Assembly (NCBI GenBank): GCA_012840445.1
Contig: DULI01000012.1
Location: 1 to 64,000 of the forward strand
Length of the DNA stretch: 64,000 nt
Source of the DNA: Clostridiales bacterium
GTDB taxonomy: Bacteria; Bacillota; Clostridia; Oscillospirales; Acutalibacteraceae
Direction: 5' to 3'
Shown here: piece by piece, positions 37,050 through 46,238 of the stretch
Position numbering within the stretch: position 1 is the stretch's first letter
Layout: each line of letters begins with the position of its first letter
Made by a program: the position numbers and the translations under genes
The notes under the pieces: model-generated
The model's input: only the letters and a program-made list of their open reading frames with translations
The model's database searches: none
Told to the model about the DNA's origin: nothing

Positions 37050-37393
37050 GTCAATTCCTCCGGCTAAAGATTAAATCATATTAGCCATATAAAGGTAAAT
37101 ATGATTACTTATTATACTAAATTTCCTTTCAAAGTTAAATAGCTCCCGAAAATTTTTGTTAAATAAATAACATTTTTTGAAAACAATTTTTTATAAACAA
37201 GCAAAATATGGATAATTTTGTACATTTTTAATATTAAAATCTAAATTATTTATAAAAATTATTAAAATATTTAGCTTTGTTATTGACAATAATTAACAAT
37301 AGTGCTAGAATCATCCAATAGATGGAGTGATTACCATATATTTACAGTTTATGCTGAAATTTATTCAGAACATTCCAAATTTTAGGCTGGCAG
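37050..37393. promoter_or_regulatory. divergent promoter region between nagB and the surface module
   Basis: Very AT-rich. On the plus strand TTGACA (37283-37288), 17 bases, TAGAAT (37306-37311) is a near-consensus promoter for the three-gene surface module. On the minus strand GTTAAA at 37134-37139 and ATTATA at 37111-37116 read as TTTAAC-17-TATAAT, a candidate nagB promoter. About 80 bases of 5' leader precede the first surface gene; no riboswitch recognised. Confidence 0.7.
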
Positions 37394-38209
37394 GTGTTTG
37401 CGGTGGACAGCAATTCCCATGTTTATGAGATGGATGAACGAAGCAATTATGAAGAAGAAATAGCGCTATCAAAACAGCATAAAATCCCTTGCTATTCTAA
37501 AAAACAGATGAAGGCATTATACCCCTATGGCAGCTACAAGGTAATAGCGGCATTTATTAAGGGGAAGAAAAGCGGCCTGGGCGTGCTGAGTTGCAAAGAT
37601 TTTCAGATTCCATTAACCCCTGTTAAATCTTATAACAGATTTTTTAAAAAGGCAGTGGGATATGTAGCTGTAAAGGGCTTGCAAAACGCTTATGTGGAAT
37701 TGCTTAAAACAAGGCTGTCTGCCTACCTGCTTGTTTGTTTTATTGCCCTATCCCTTACGGTGGGCGGTGTGTTTGGCTATATCCGGTTTTTCGCAGGTCT
37801 TGATGCTTCCGGAATAAATTCTAGGCCGGGGCTTGAACTGGATGACCAGGCGGTTGATTGGAGGGGTACTCTGCCTGCCGCAAACGACAATAATGCGCAG
37901 GAAGGCATTAGAATCCCCGGATACAAACAAATGATTGTTGAGGCGGGCACAACCGATATTTCTGTCAACCTTGTAAACCCGGAAGGAAATCCCTGTTATT
38001 TTGTTATAAAAATAGTGCTTACCGATACGGGGGAGCAGATTTACGAATCTAAATTAATTGAACCGGGCAAGGGGTTTTACAACATTTCAATTACCCGTCC
38101 GCTTCAAAGGGGCGAATATAAGGCACAGATCCACTATGAACCATATGACCTTAGCACCAGAGCGAGACTAAACGGTGCGGTTATAAATTTTGACCTGCTT
38201 GTAAGATGA
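37394..38209 (+). CDS. single-pass membrane protein with extracytoplasmic beta domain
   Basis: A 271-residue protein with an N-terminal soluble part (1-110, basic at its end: RFFKKAVGYVAVKGL), one transmembrane helix (about 117-140, AYLLVCFIALSLTVGGVFGY) and a 130-residue outer domain. The outer domain (IRIPGYKQMIVEAGTTDISV, NPEGNPCYFVIKIVL, LIEPGKGFYNISI, GEYKAQIHYEPYDLSTRARL, NGAVINFDLLV) resembles beta-sandwich domains recurrent in clostridial surface proteins. Starts at GTG; a second GTG nine bases on has a better ribosome site. It is the first gene of a likely three-gene unit. No known family named. Confidence 0.7.
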   Translation: MFAVDSNSHVYEMDERSNYEEEIALSKQHKIPCYSKKQMKALYPYGSYKVIAAFIKGKKSGLGVLSCKDFQIPLTPVKSYNRFFKKAVGYVAVKGLQNAYVELLKTRLSAYLLVCFIALSLTVGGVFGYIRFFAGLDASGINSRPGLELDDQAVDWRGTLPAANDNNAQEGIRIPGYKQMIVEAGTTDISVNLVNPEGNPCYFVIKIVLTDTGEQIYESKLIEPGKGFYNISITRPLQRGEYKAQIHYEPYDLSTRARLNGAVINFDLLVR

Positions 38210-38280
38210 TGCCATATTAGCCCTCGATGTCTATTAAGAGGGTTAAATATAAATAAAGAAAGGAAAGGGATGTTTGAGTG

Positions 38281-39510
38281 ATGCAAAAAATCTTAGCGGC
38301 ATTTTTAACCTTCGTGCTTATTGTTGGCTGCATTAGCACCGTATCAGCCGATAGTAGGGCACTGCAGGAGATTAACGGCGAGGTATATATTAGGACCAAT
38401 GAGGATCTTGTAATCGCCAACGTTGATTATAAGGCTGTTGATCCTACTGTCTTCAATCGCCTGTTTGTGTGGGCTCTAAACGGACCTGATGAGGGTTCAG
38501 GCAAAAATCTACCGCCAAAAGATATAAAAATTACCTTTAAAAACTGCACTTTTGACGGGGTTCCTGTTTATGTTTCAACACAGTGCTTAAAGGGCAATCT
38601 AACCCTGGAAGTCAAAAATTGCACCTTTAGGAATATCCCCAATATGACCGCATTCACCTCGACAGCCCAGACCCTGATTTTCAATAACAATACTATCGTA
38701 AATTGTAGAGATGGTCTAAACACTGCAACCGCCCGCGATCCGGGCTGGGATTGGCCCTCTTATGAAGGGGTAACCTATGGCATAACCAGCTTTACGGCTA
38801 ATAACAATACGTTTAAAAATATTACTAGATTTGCTATCCAGCTTTCAAACGATATGACCCAGCTGGAGGAACTTAGCATTACTGGCAACAAAGTTAATAA
38901 CTCATCGTTTATTGTTGGATCATCCTTTATTAAAATTCACAATACCCTAAGGATACCCAAAAATGTATTTGGCGGCATCCGCGAAAACAGCTTTAACAAT
39001 GTTGATGATGTATTTTATGTTGATTATAGCAATGGAAAACCCAAATATATCGTCAGAAAGCCCAATGGAAGCACTTCTGAGTCAACAATAACCTATGATT
39101 CCTTAATGCCTCTTAATAATCCGACAATCGTTACTGCAAACGCCGACCCGACCTATGTGGTTGTTATACCTGCAAATGTTGACTTCGGAACCCTCGATAA
39201 GAGAATGCCAAGGCAAGAAAAGGAATTCACCATTTCGGTAGAGAATGCTCTTATCGAAGAGAGAAGTGCGATCCTGGTAGAAAATATAACAAAGGATATG
39301 AATATGTATAACGAAAACGGATACGGTTCCAAGAAATTGCCCTTTGGTCTTGAGGAAGAGTTCTTCGCATTCTACCAGGAAAAATTGGAGGATTCCGAGG
39401 AGACTTACACCACAAAGATTTTCTGCGACCCCGCCAAATTGGTAGCAGCTGGTGATTACAAAGGTTATTTGACATTCTCGGTAACCTATGCACTGGAATA
39501 TTTAGGATAA
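38281..39510 (+). CDS. secreted beta-helix protein with C-terminal pilin/adhesin-like domain
   Basis: A 409-residue exported protein. The signal peptide (1-25) ends near STVSA. Residues about 70-260 show repeating short N-rich strands (FKNCTFDGVPVYVS, VKNCTFRNIPNMTAF, FNNNTIVNCRDGLN, ANNNTFKNITRFAIQ, ITGNKVNNSSFIV), the pattern of a right-handed parallel beta-helix. The C-terminus (about 300-409) is a beta-sandwich opening VVVIPANVDFGTLDKRMPRQ and closing with AAGDYKGYLTFSVTY. A matching closing motif occurs in the next gene product. It lacks a cell-wall sorting signal. It presumably works at the cell surface with its neighbours. Confidence 0.7.
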   Translation: MQKILAAFLTFVLIVGCISTVSADSRALQEINGEVYIRTNEDLVIANVDYKAVDPTVFNRLFVWALNGPDEGSGKNLPPKDIKITFKNCTFDGVPVYVSTQCLKGNLTLEVKNCTFRNIPNMTAFTSTAQTLIFNNNTIVNCRDGLNTATARDPGWDWPSYEGVTYGITSFTANNNTFKNITRFAIQLSNDMTQLEELSITGNKVNNSSFIVGSSFIKIHNTLRIPKNVFGGIRENSFNNVDDVFYVDYSNGKPKYIVRKPNGSTSESTITYDSLMPLNNPTIVTANADPTYVVVIPANVDFGTLDKRMPRQEKEFTISVENALIEERSAILVENITKDMNMYNENGYGSKKLPFGLEEEFFAFYQEKLEDSEETYTTKIFCDPAKLVAAGDYKGYLTFSVTYALEYLG

Positions 39511-39582
39511 TATAGGTCATACTAATAAAATAATTTAGAGATATCCGTTGAATAACCAAATTATTCAAGACAGGAGTGGGTT

Positions 39583-40194
39583 ATGAAAAAAATAATAACT
39601 ATAGTAACATTTATTGGATTAATATTATTATCCGCTCCTGCCTGTGCAGCTTATAGCTCATTGGTTACCGCAAGATGCAACAGAGAATTTACCTTTGTGT
39701 ATCCTACCAGATGGGTAATATCTTATGGTGCTATAAGTGATACCGAAACGGTTGGCATGAAGGATTTTTTGTGCTATGAGAATGAAGTGTTGCTTTTATC
39801 GATTCAGGTGGGAGAATTTGTCCATGAAACGGGCAAAGGGCGACTTCCGGTTGCAGTGAGCTGTGAAAAACTGAATACCGGGTTTGACGGCAACGGGTCG
39901 TCACAGGTTATTCTAAATGTTGCAAAAAAAGATTGGGACAATGCAAAACCGGGAAATTACAATGGCGAGCTTATTTGGGTTGTAACCTCGTCGCGAACCA
40001 ACGAGGTGCTGGGCAAATATGTCACCCAAATAAGCACCAAAGTGCCTTTACCGCCGTCGAGCGATGAAAACCCCAAAACTGGCGACGAATACTTCAACCA
40101 GCTGCCAATATGTGCTGCGCTTGGAGTGTTATTTTTGCTAAGACTCTGTCAGGGGCTGAAAATGGGTAAAAAATGCAATCCAAATGAGATATAG
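39583..40194 (+). CDS. sortase-anchored surface protein (NPKTG motif)
   Basis: A 203-residue exported protein with an N-terminal signal peptide (1-23, ending ACAAYSS). The beta domain closes KPGNYNGELIWVVTS, similar to the end of the preceding protein. It has a C-terminal cell-wall sorting signal: NPKTGDEYFNQ, hydrophobic LPICAALGVLFLLRL and a positive tail. NPKTG fits sortase recognition in Firmicutes. No sortase gene is in the window, so it would be supplied from elsewhere. ACAGGAGTG precedes the ATG. As the anchored member of the three-gene unit it may hold the beta-helix protein to the wall. Confidence 0.8.
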   Translation: MKKIITIVTFIGLILLSAPACAAYSSLVTARCNREFTFVYPTRWVISYGAISDTETVGMKDFLCYENEVLLLSIQVGEFVHETGKGRLPVAVSCEKLNTGFDGNGSSQVILNVAKKDWDNAKPGNYNGELIWVVTSSRTNEVLGKYVTQISTKVPLPPSSDENPKTGDEYFNQLPICAALGVLFLLRLCQGLKMGKKCNPNEI

Positions 40195-40222
40195 GCTATC
40201 ATTTGGAATATTAATTTGTTAA

Positions 40223-40259
40223 AAAAAGGGCCATAGCTTGTAAAGCTATGGCCCTTTTT
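40223..40259. terminator. bidirectional terminator
   Basis: AAAAAGGGCCATAGCTT / AAGCTATGGCCCTTTTT-type stem, with the A run on one side and the T run on the other, so it ends the surface module on + and the GntR gene on -. Confidence 0.92.
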
Positions 40260-40974
40260 ATCTTGTAATTTTTATTAAAAACTTATTTCTGTCGGCTGGA
40301 TAAAAGCTTTCGGAGTATTCAACAGGAGTGCCGTCCCTGGTGTATCCTACTGATGATATAAAGTGCGCGGGGGAGTTCTCTTTTGCATTAAGAAGCCTTG
40401 CGGTCTTGCCATACAGCATTTTGATCTCAAGCTCACGTTCCACCCGCTGAATAACTATATTCTGCTGCTTCAAAACATCATATAATGAGGTGTTTTCCAA
40501 ATCATAATGCAAGAGGTTCGGCGCAATTTTATATGGAATGTGAACGGTAGTTAATACAACCGGGTTTTCCTCAAAATCGGGTTCGACAAAACGCAGCCGT
40601 TTTAATTTTATTACCTTATCGCCCTTGTTGAGCTTTAGTTTTTCAGCGATAATTTCATTTGCCCGGGTGGCTCTGAACTCCAAAACCTCTGTTTTTGGGG
40701 AAAGGCCCTTTTCGCGCATTTCCTGGTTATAGCTTTCAATAAAACTGGTAGATTCCTGAACCAGTTTGGGTCTGGTAATGAAAGTACCTTTGCCTTTTAC
40801 GCGGGTTATATATCCTTCATTTGCGAGTTTAAGCAGCGCGGTTCTGACAGTAGGGCGGCTAACACCGAAAAGTATGCTCAGCTCCATTTCGGTGGGAAGC
40901 ATGTCTCCTTCTTTTAACTGCCCCATCTGTATTCGGTGCATTATGTCATCGATAATTTCTTTGTATAACGGCAC
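40258..40974 (-). CDS. GntR/HutC-type transcriptional regulator with UTRA domain
   Basis: A 238-residue regulator. The N-terminal winged-helix (1-65) has LPTEMELSILFGVSRPTVRT, and the UTRA ligand domain (about 85-235) has KLKRLRFVEPDFEENPVVLT, TSLYDVLKQQNIVIQRVERE and a typical GTPVEYSESFYPADRNKF C-terminal motif. UTRA regulators sense sugar phosphates. GTG start with AGGAGGG; it is 11 bases after the ROK gene, same operon. Its likely operator is the ATGTAAxxACAT palindrome in the divergent promoter region, so it probably represses both the ROK/GntR and the mannoside genes. Confidence 0.9.
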   Translation of the reverse strand: MPLYKEIIDDIMHRIQMGQLKEGDMLPTEMELSILFGVSRPTVRTALLKLANEGYITRVKGKGTFITRPKLVQESTSFIESYNQEMREKGLSPKTEVLEFRATRANEIIAEKLKLNKGDKVIKLKRLRFVEPDFEENPVVLTTVHIPYKIAPNLLHYDLENTSLYDVLKQQNIVIQRVERELEIKMLYGKTARLLNAKENSPAHFISSVGYTRDGTPVEYSESFYPADRNKFLIKITR

Positions 40975-40985
40975 TTATTTCCCTC

Positions 40986-41870
40986 CTATTCATCAAAAAG
41001 CAGGCTGCAGGCAAGCAGTGTATTATCCGCAAATGTTTTAGAGGGTACTACCTTTATATTATATTCAGCCAACTTTTCTGTCAACGGTTTGTCAAACAAA
41101 TCGCAGCTTCGGCTTACATCCCCACCAAGTATTAGGCACTCAGCGCCAAAGGAAATGGCAAACTGGGGGATTACTTCGCTTAGCATCCTACCAAATTCAT
41201 TAAATATTTCAATGGCACGGGGCAGCCCTGCCCGGGCGGATTCGGCTAATTCTTTTACACTATTAATTCGTGCCGTTTCGGGATATTCTAACATCATCCT
41301 CCTAATCCCCGTGGCGGAAAGATATTCATCCACAATCCCATCCCGGTAGGGGGTGTTGTAGATCCAGCCGTTTTCTGGCACATCAGGGCTCGATTTTACC
41401 AGTTTGCCGTCGGCGAAAAAGCCCGAGCCAATACCAGTGCCGATACAAATACACATGCAGCGGTTGTAATATTTCCCAACCCCAAACACGCATTCGCCCA
41501 TACAATACAAATCCGCATCGTTGCAAAATCTAATATCAACGTTAAGTCCTAACATGTTATGAAGCTCTTTATTAATATTTACGCCGTAAATGCTGTCATA
41601 TTTTCCGATGTTCTTTATAAGGCTTATGCCATTCTCGTAGTCGAAAGGCCCGGGGAAACCAATTCCGATTCCTGTTATATCGATATTTAGGGTTTTCGCC
41701 AATTGATACTGCTCTTTTATTATATAAGCCAGGTTGTTAAGTATGGTTTCCTTATCAGAATTTGAATTTGCCTTATAAGTCTTAACAGGAGTGACAAAAC
41801 GTCCGTTTGATGACACCAAAGCTGCCGAAACGCTGGTGCCCCCGACATCAAGAGCAATATATACGCCCAC
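40986..41870 (-). CDS. ROK family sugar kinase
   Basis: A 294-residue ROK protein. Marks are IALDVGGTSVSAALV (ATP loop 1), GIGIGFPGPFDYENG, the zinc/signature region NDADLYCMGECVFGVGKYYN and CICIGTGIGSGFFADG. The Cys-rich zinc motif of classic ROK glucokinases is weakly conserved. I placed the start at a GTG with AAAGGG upstream because the longest frame begins inside a -10 box TATAAT. It lies divergently from the mannoside genes and upstream of GntR, so it probably phosphorylates a mannose-type sugar. Confidence 0.85.
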   Translation of the reverse strand: MGVYIALDVGGTSVSAALVSSNGRFVTPVKTYKANSNSDKETILNNLAYIIKEQYQLAKTLNIDITGIGIGFPGPFDYENGISLIKNIGKYDSIYGVNINKELHNMLGLNVDIRFCNDADLYCMGECVFGVGKYYNRCMCICIGTGIGSGFFADGKLVKSSPDVPENGWIYNTPYRDGIVDEYLSATGIRRMMLEYPETARINSVKELAESARAGLPRAIEIFNEFGRMLSEVIPQFAISFGAECLILGGDVSRSCDLFDKPLTEKLAEYNIKVVPSKTFADNTLLACSLLFDE

Positions 41871-41903
41871 AATCCCAGCCCTTTCTAAATTTATTTCGAA
41901 TAA

Positions 41904-41978
41904 ATTATACACTGAAACTCTTAATATGTAAACACATTTTTAAATTTGGTTGCAATATGTAATTACATATGCTATAAT
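41904..41978. promoter_or_regulatory. divergent promoters with palindromic GntR operators
   Basis: Plus-strand promoter: TTGCAA (41950-41955), 17 bases, TATAAT (41973-41978), with the perfect 16-bp palindrome ATATGTAATTACATAT (41955-41970) filling the spacer. Minus-strand promoter: TTTACA (41932-41927), 17 bases, TATAAT (41909-41904), overlapped by the similar ATGTAAACACAT (41926-41937). The two sites match in 10 of 12 core positions, so one repressor, most likely the GntR protein encoded here, should control both. Confidence 0.8.
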
Positions 41979-42016
41979 CCTTTTGGATATGATAGGACAT
42001 ATCAGGAGGGATACTA

Positions 42017-43765
42017 ATGTTTGCAAGGTATCACAATTACGACAAATATCCCGAGATAAGAATAAATGGCTTTGATTCAGAGGCTTTCGAAGGCTACCCT
42101 GCAATCGTGGCCGAAATTAAAAGGCGCATAGAGGGTAAAACCAAAGCCGTGGTGGTACTGGACTTTTATCCGGGGGTGGATGAAAAGGAGGTACTCGAAG
42201 GCTTTTTATATTTAAACCCCGTTAAAATGTTCTCGGCCGATGACTGCACCTACGATAACGCGACATACGAGGCAATGATTAAGGACTACCTTACCGATGA
42301 CAGGGTTTTCGGGGTGCTAACCACCAAGAAACTGTCCGATTTTTTTTTAAAAGAAAAAATAGAGCACATGAGGCATGAAATAGACAGGGTAGAGCAGGGC
42401 GTTGTACTGGTCTACGGCACTGGTGCAGCCCTTATAACCACCGGGGATGTGTTTATCTACTGTGACCTTGCCCGTTGGGAAATCCAAAACCGTTTTAAGG
42501 CGGGAATGCCAAACTACAAGGGAAATAATGTGAATGACCCATTTTTGTCAAAGTACAAGCGGGGCTTTTTTGTGGAATGGAGGCTTGCCGACCGCCACAA
42601 GAAGAAGCTGTTTGATAAATTTGATTACCTGCTTGACACCAATCAGAAAGGCTGCCCTAAGATGATCACCGGCAGGGCATTTACCCATGCCTTAAAGGTT
42701 ATCAGCCACAGGCCCTTCCGCTTAGTGCCCTATTTTGACCCCGGCGTCTGGGGAGGCCAGTGGATGAAGGATGTATGCGGACTTGATGACGACAAGCCCA
42801 ACTACGCCTGGTGTTTTGATGGGGTGCCGGAGGAAAACAGCCTATATCTGCGCTTTGGGGATATCCGGGTAGAAATCCCCGCCATTGACCTTGTATTCTA
42901 CCAGCCGCGTCCGCTGCTCGGCGAGCGGGTGCACGCAAGGTTCGGTACAGAATTCCCAATACGTTTTGACTTTTTGGACACAATGGAGGGCGGAAATCTC
43001 TCCTTGCAGGTACACCCCTTGACCGAATACATCCAGGAGACCTTTGGAATGCACTATACCCAGGATGAAAGCTATTACATCTTAGATTGTGCCGAAGGGG
43101 GTTCCTATGTATATCTGGGGCTTAAAGAAAATATAGACAAGAACCAGATGATTGAGGATTTAAAGCGGGCCAACCGCGGCGAAATTATGTTTGACGCTGA
43201 GAAATATGTAAACAAAATCCCGGTAAAGAAACATGACCACCTGTCGATCCCAGCGGGAACTATCCACTGTTCGGGCAAGGACACGATGGTGCTTGAAATC
43301 AGCGCCACGCCATATATATTTACCTTCAAGCTCTGGGACTGGGGACGCGTAGGTTTGGACGGCCTGCCGCGCCCAACCCACATCGAACATGGCGAGCAGG
43401 TAATATGCTTTGACAGGACCACAAAATGGGTATATGATAACCTTGTCAATAAATTCGAGGAGATTTCAAAGGAAGATGGGGTTATTGAAGTGCGAACCGG
43501 CCTGCACGAGCGGGAGTTTATCGAAACCCGCAGGCATGTCTTTACAATGCCGGTAGTCCACCAATCCAATGGCAGCGTCTGTGTATTCAACCTGGTGGAG
43601 GGCGAGGAGGCGGTCATAACCAGCCCCACCGGCGAGTTTGAGCCCTTTGTGGTGCACTACGCCGAGACCTTCATTGTCCCAGCAAGTGTGGAATCCTATG
43701 TCATTAGCCCCACCGAGAAATCCAAAGGACAGACGCTTATGACCATTAAGGCTTATGTAAGATAA
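42017..43765 (+). CDS. manA: class I mannose-6-phosphate isomerase with extra N-terminal domain
   Basis: A 582-residue protein. Residues about 240-580 are a type I phosphomannose isomerase: FRLVPYFDPGVWGGQWMKDV, zinc ligands in SLQVHPLTEYI and the following DESYYIL, then IPAGTIHCSG, with a cupin C-terminus. It interconverts mannose-6-P and fructose-6-P. The N-terminal 230 residues (RRIEGKTKAVVVLDFYPGVD) are not part of standard ManA. They resemble uridine-kinase-like or NTPase folds but I find no intact P-loop. The neighbours are a GH38 mannosidase and divergent ROK and GntR genes, consistent with mannoside use. CAGGAGGG precedes the ATG. Confidence 0.85.
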   Translation: MFARYHNYDKYPEIRINGFDSEAFEGYPAIVAEIKRRIEGKTKAVVVLDFYPGVDEKEVLEGFLYLNPVKMFSADDCTYDNATYEAMIKDYLTDDRVFGVLTTKKLSDFFLKEKIEHMRHEIDRVEQGVVLVYGTGAALITTGDVFIYCDLARWEIQNRFKAGMPNYKGNNVNDPFLSKYKRGFFVEWRLADRHKKKLFDKFDYLLDTNQKGCPKMITGRAFTHALKVISHRPFRLVPYFDPGVWGGQWMKDVCGLDDDKPNYAWCFDGVPEENSLYLRFGDIRVEIPAIDLVFYQPRPLLGERVHARFGTEFPIRFDFLDTMEGGNLSLQVHPLTEYIQETFGMHYTQDESYYILDCAEGGSYVYLGLKENIDKNQMIEDLKRANRGEIMFDAEKYVNKIPVKKHDHLSIPAGTIHCSGKDTMVLEISATPYIFTFKLWDWGRVGLDGLPRPTHIEHGEQVICFDRTTKWVYDNLVNKFEEISKEDGVIEVRTGLHEREFIETRRHVFTMPVVHQSNGSVCVFNLVEGEEAVITSPTGEFEPFVVHYAETFIVPASVESYVISPTEKSKGQTLMTIKAYVR

Positions 43766-43793
43766 TATGTTTTACAAAAAGGGGAGTAGGTTT

Positions 43794-46205
43794 ATGAGTG
43801 ATAAGTTTACAATCTACCTTATACACCACAGCCACACCGATATCGGCTACACCGATTATCAGGAAAAAATCGAAATGCACCATGTGTATTTTATCAAAGA
43901 GGTTATTGATATCCTTGATCAGATTCACGCGGGCAAACTCGAATGGCGGGGTTTTAAATGGAACTGCGAAAGCTTCTGGTGCGTAGAAAAGTTTTTGGAG
44001 AATGCGGATGATTATTACAAGAACGCCTTTATTAAGTATGTAAAATCCGGCGAAATAGGCCTGTCCGGCAGCTACCTTAACCTCACCGAATTGGTGGACG
44101 AGGATGTTTTAAACCTTGTGCTTAAAAACAGCGCAGAGCTAGTAAGGCAGTACGGTATTACCATGAAATCGGCCATGACCGCGGATATCAATGGCTACAG
44201 CTGGGGATTTGCCGACGCTTTATATGACAACGGAATTGAAAACCTATTGTCATGTATCCACACACATCACGGGTATCATCCGCTGTTTAAAAAGCAGACA
44301 CCCTTCTATTGGCAGTCACCAAAGGGAAACAAAATTCTTGTCTGGAACGGCGAGCACTACCTTGTGGGCAACGAATTGGGAATTGCACAGCAGAGTGAAT
44401 TTGAGTACACCATCCGGGATGGTCAGACCTTTGAGTATTTGGAAAAGTTTGAAAAGGCCGAAAAGCGAATCGAAGCTTATGTAAGGGTTTTAAAAGAGCA
44501 GGGACACCCTTACGACTTTGTCACCATAAGCCTTTCCGGCATGATGACCGACAACTCGCCGCCGAGCACATTTATAATTGATTTCGTAAATAAGTACAAT
44601 GCCCTGCACGGCGACAAGATCGAGCTTAAAATGGCAACCCTTGATGAGTTTTTCAGCATTTTGCGGCAATCGGACGTGGAAATTCCTACCTACTCTGGCG
44701 ACTGGACCGACTGGTGGGCAGATGGCGTGGGTTCAACCCCACAGATAGCCCAGCACTACCGTGAAGCCAGCAGAAAATACTACATCGCAAGGCAGCTTGA
44801 CCCCAAAGGGGAAATCTGCGGCAAGGAACTGCTTGACAGCACACTTTACAATCTAATGTTCTATGCCGAGCACACCTGGGGCTATTGCTCATCGGTGTCC
44901 GAGCCCTGGCATCCGAGCGTAAACAAGCTTGATCTGCGCAAAAGCCTCTTTGCCCTAAAGGCTAACGAGACGGCCTCCAGGGCCTGCGATAGGATCACCT
45001 TTGCAAACGGCGAAACCCCACCCCTTATGAATAAGGATTACACATTTACCGCTATCAACCCCCATGATTTCCCCGTGACCGATGTAATTAGGGTCAACAT
45101 GGAGACCCTGTTCGGGTACAGGTATTTCGAGGTGGTAGATAATGATACCAACGAGGTTGTACCATACCAGCTTGGCAGATACGCAAGGGGCCACGAGTTT
45201 AATATACTAGTAAAACTCGGGCCCAAACAGAAAAAGTCCTATCATTTAAGGGAAATCGCCCCGCCTCCGCTGAACTCCGCCGGCAAATGCGCCAAAGTGG
45301 CTATTGACAGCGTAAGCGATCTGGAAAGGACATTTAACGAACAGCTAGAAAATGGCTCGGTGGTAACCCCCTACCGCTTGGAAAATCGGTTCTTTAGGAT
45401 TAAGTACACCGAGGGCGAGGGTATTACCTCAATATTTGATAAGCAGACCCAAAAGGAGCTAATTAGGCGGGACCGGCAGTTTAATGCCTTTACTCCCATA
45501 TACGAGGTCACCCCGGTTACCACAAACCAGTGCGAAGAGCGCCGCCGTATGGGACGCAACCGCAAGTCTATCAGCACTAAGAGGTATGCCGGTAGACTTA
45601 TTAGCGCCAATGTTTTGGAGGATGGCGCAATCTATTCAAGGGTTGAACTGGGCTACGAGCTTGAGGGGACCCATGCCTGCTCGCTTATCCTGACCGCTTA
45701 CAAGGACATACCACGCATTGATGTGGATCTTCGCATGCACAAAAAGAGCGTATGGGATCCCGAGAATATATACCTGGCCCTGCCCTTCACCACCGGATTT
45801 GAGGATGAGGAGTTCTGGGTGGAGAAGACCGGAGCGCTGCTGCGCCCGAGGATTGACCAGCTGCCCGGCACTTGCGTGGATTTCTATGCTCTGCAAAACG
45901 GCATGTGCTACCAGTCCAAGAACCGCGGAGTAATAATCGCCACCCCCGACACGCCCTTGATTTCAATGGGAGACATTAAAGCCCACGAAATCAAACTCTG
46001 CGGCGAAGAAGGGGTAGAAAACCTCGACCATGTCTACGCCTGGGTAATGAACAACTTCTGGGAAACCAATTTTAAGGTGGATCTAGGGGGCTTCCACCAG
46101 TACCGCTATTCATTGGTTTTAAGCGATACTTCCGACCCCAAGAGATCCTTAGAAATCGCCAAGGCCACAAACTGCCCGGTATTAGGTTTTTACTCCTTTA
46201 AGTAA
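43794..46205 (+). CDS. glycoside hydrolase family 38 alpha-mannosidase-like protein
   Basis: An 803-residue cytosolic GH38 protein. The N-terminal catalytic domain begins FTIYLIHHSHTDIGYTDYQE (metal-binding HxHxD) and includes SAMTADINGYSWGFADALYD, where the Asp in TADINGYSWG is the likely nucleophile, and HHGYHPLFKKQTPFYWQSP. A helical middle domain and a C-terminal beta-domain (DVDLRMHKKSVWDPENIYLA) follow. No signal peptide, so it works on imported mannosides. AAAAGGGGAGT precedes the chosen ATG. It lies 28 bases after the ManA-like gene, in one operon. Confidence 0.9.
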   Translation: MSDKFTIYLIHHSHTDIGYTDYQEKIEMHHVYFIKEVIDILDQIHAGKLEWRGFKWNCESFWCVEKFLENADDYYKNAFIKYVKSGEIGLSGSYLNLTELVDEDVLNLVLKNSAELVRQYGITMKSAMTADINGYSWGFADALYDNGIENLLSCIHTHHGYHPLFKKQTPFYWQSPKGNKILVWNGEHYLVGNELGIAQQSEFEYTIRDGQTFEYLEKFEKAEKRIEAYVRVLKEQGHPYDFVTISLSGMMTDNSPPSTFIIDFVNKYNALHGDKIELKMATLDEFFSILRQSDVEIPTYSGDWTDWWADGVGSTPQIAQHYREASRKYYIARQLDPKGEICGKELLDSTLYNLMFYAEHTWGYCSSVSEPWHPSVNKLDLRKSLFALKANETASRACDRITFANGETPPLMNKDYTFTAINPHDFPVTDVIRVNMETLFGYRYFEVVDNDTNEVVPYQLGRYARGHEFNILVKLGPKQKKSYHLREIAPPPLNSAGKCAKVAIDSVSDLERTFNEQLENGSVVTPYRLENRFFRIKYTEGEGITSIFDKQTQKELIRRDRQFNAFTPIYEVTPVTTNQCEERRRMGRNRKSISTKRYAGRLISANVLEDGAIYSRVELGYELEGTHACSLILTAYKDIPRIDVDLRMHKKSVWDPENIYLALPFTTGFEDEEFWVEKTGALLRPRIDQLPGTCVDFYALQNGMCYQSKNRGVIIATPDTPLISMGDIKAHEIKLCGEEGVENLDHVYAWVMNNFWETNFKVDLGGFHQYRYSLVLSDTSDPKRSLEIAKATNCPVLGFYSFK

Positions 46206-46238
46206 ATCGAATTCCAGCTTGCATTAATTTAAAGCCAA

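Noticed and set aside
42842-43629. Overlapping minus-strand frames inside the ManA-like gene
   Set aside because: Shadows of the strongly coding plus-strand gene.
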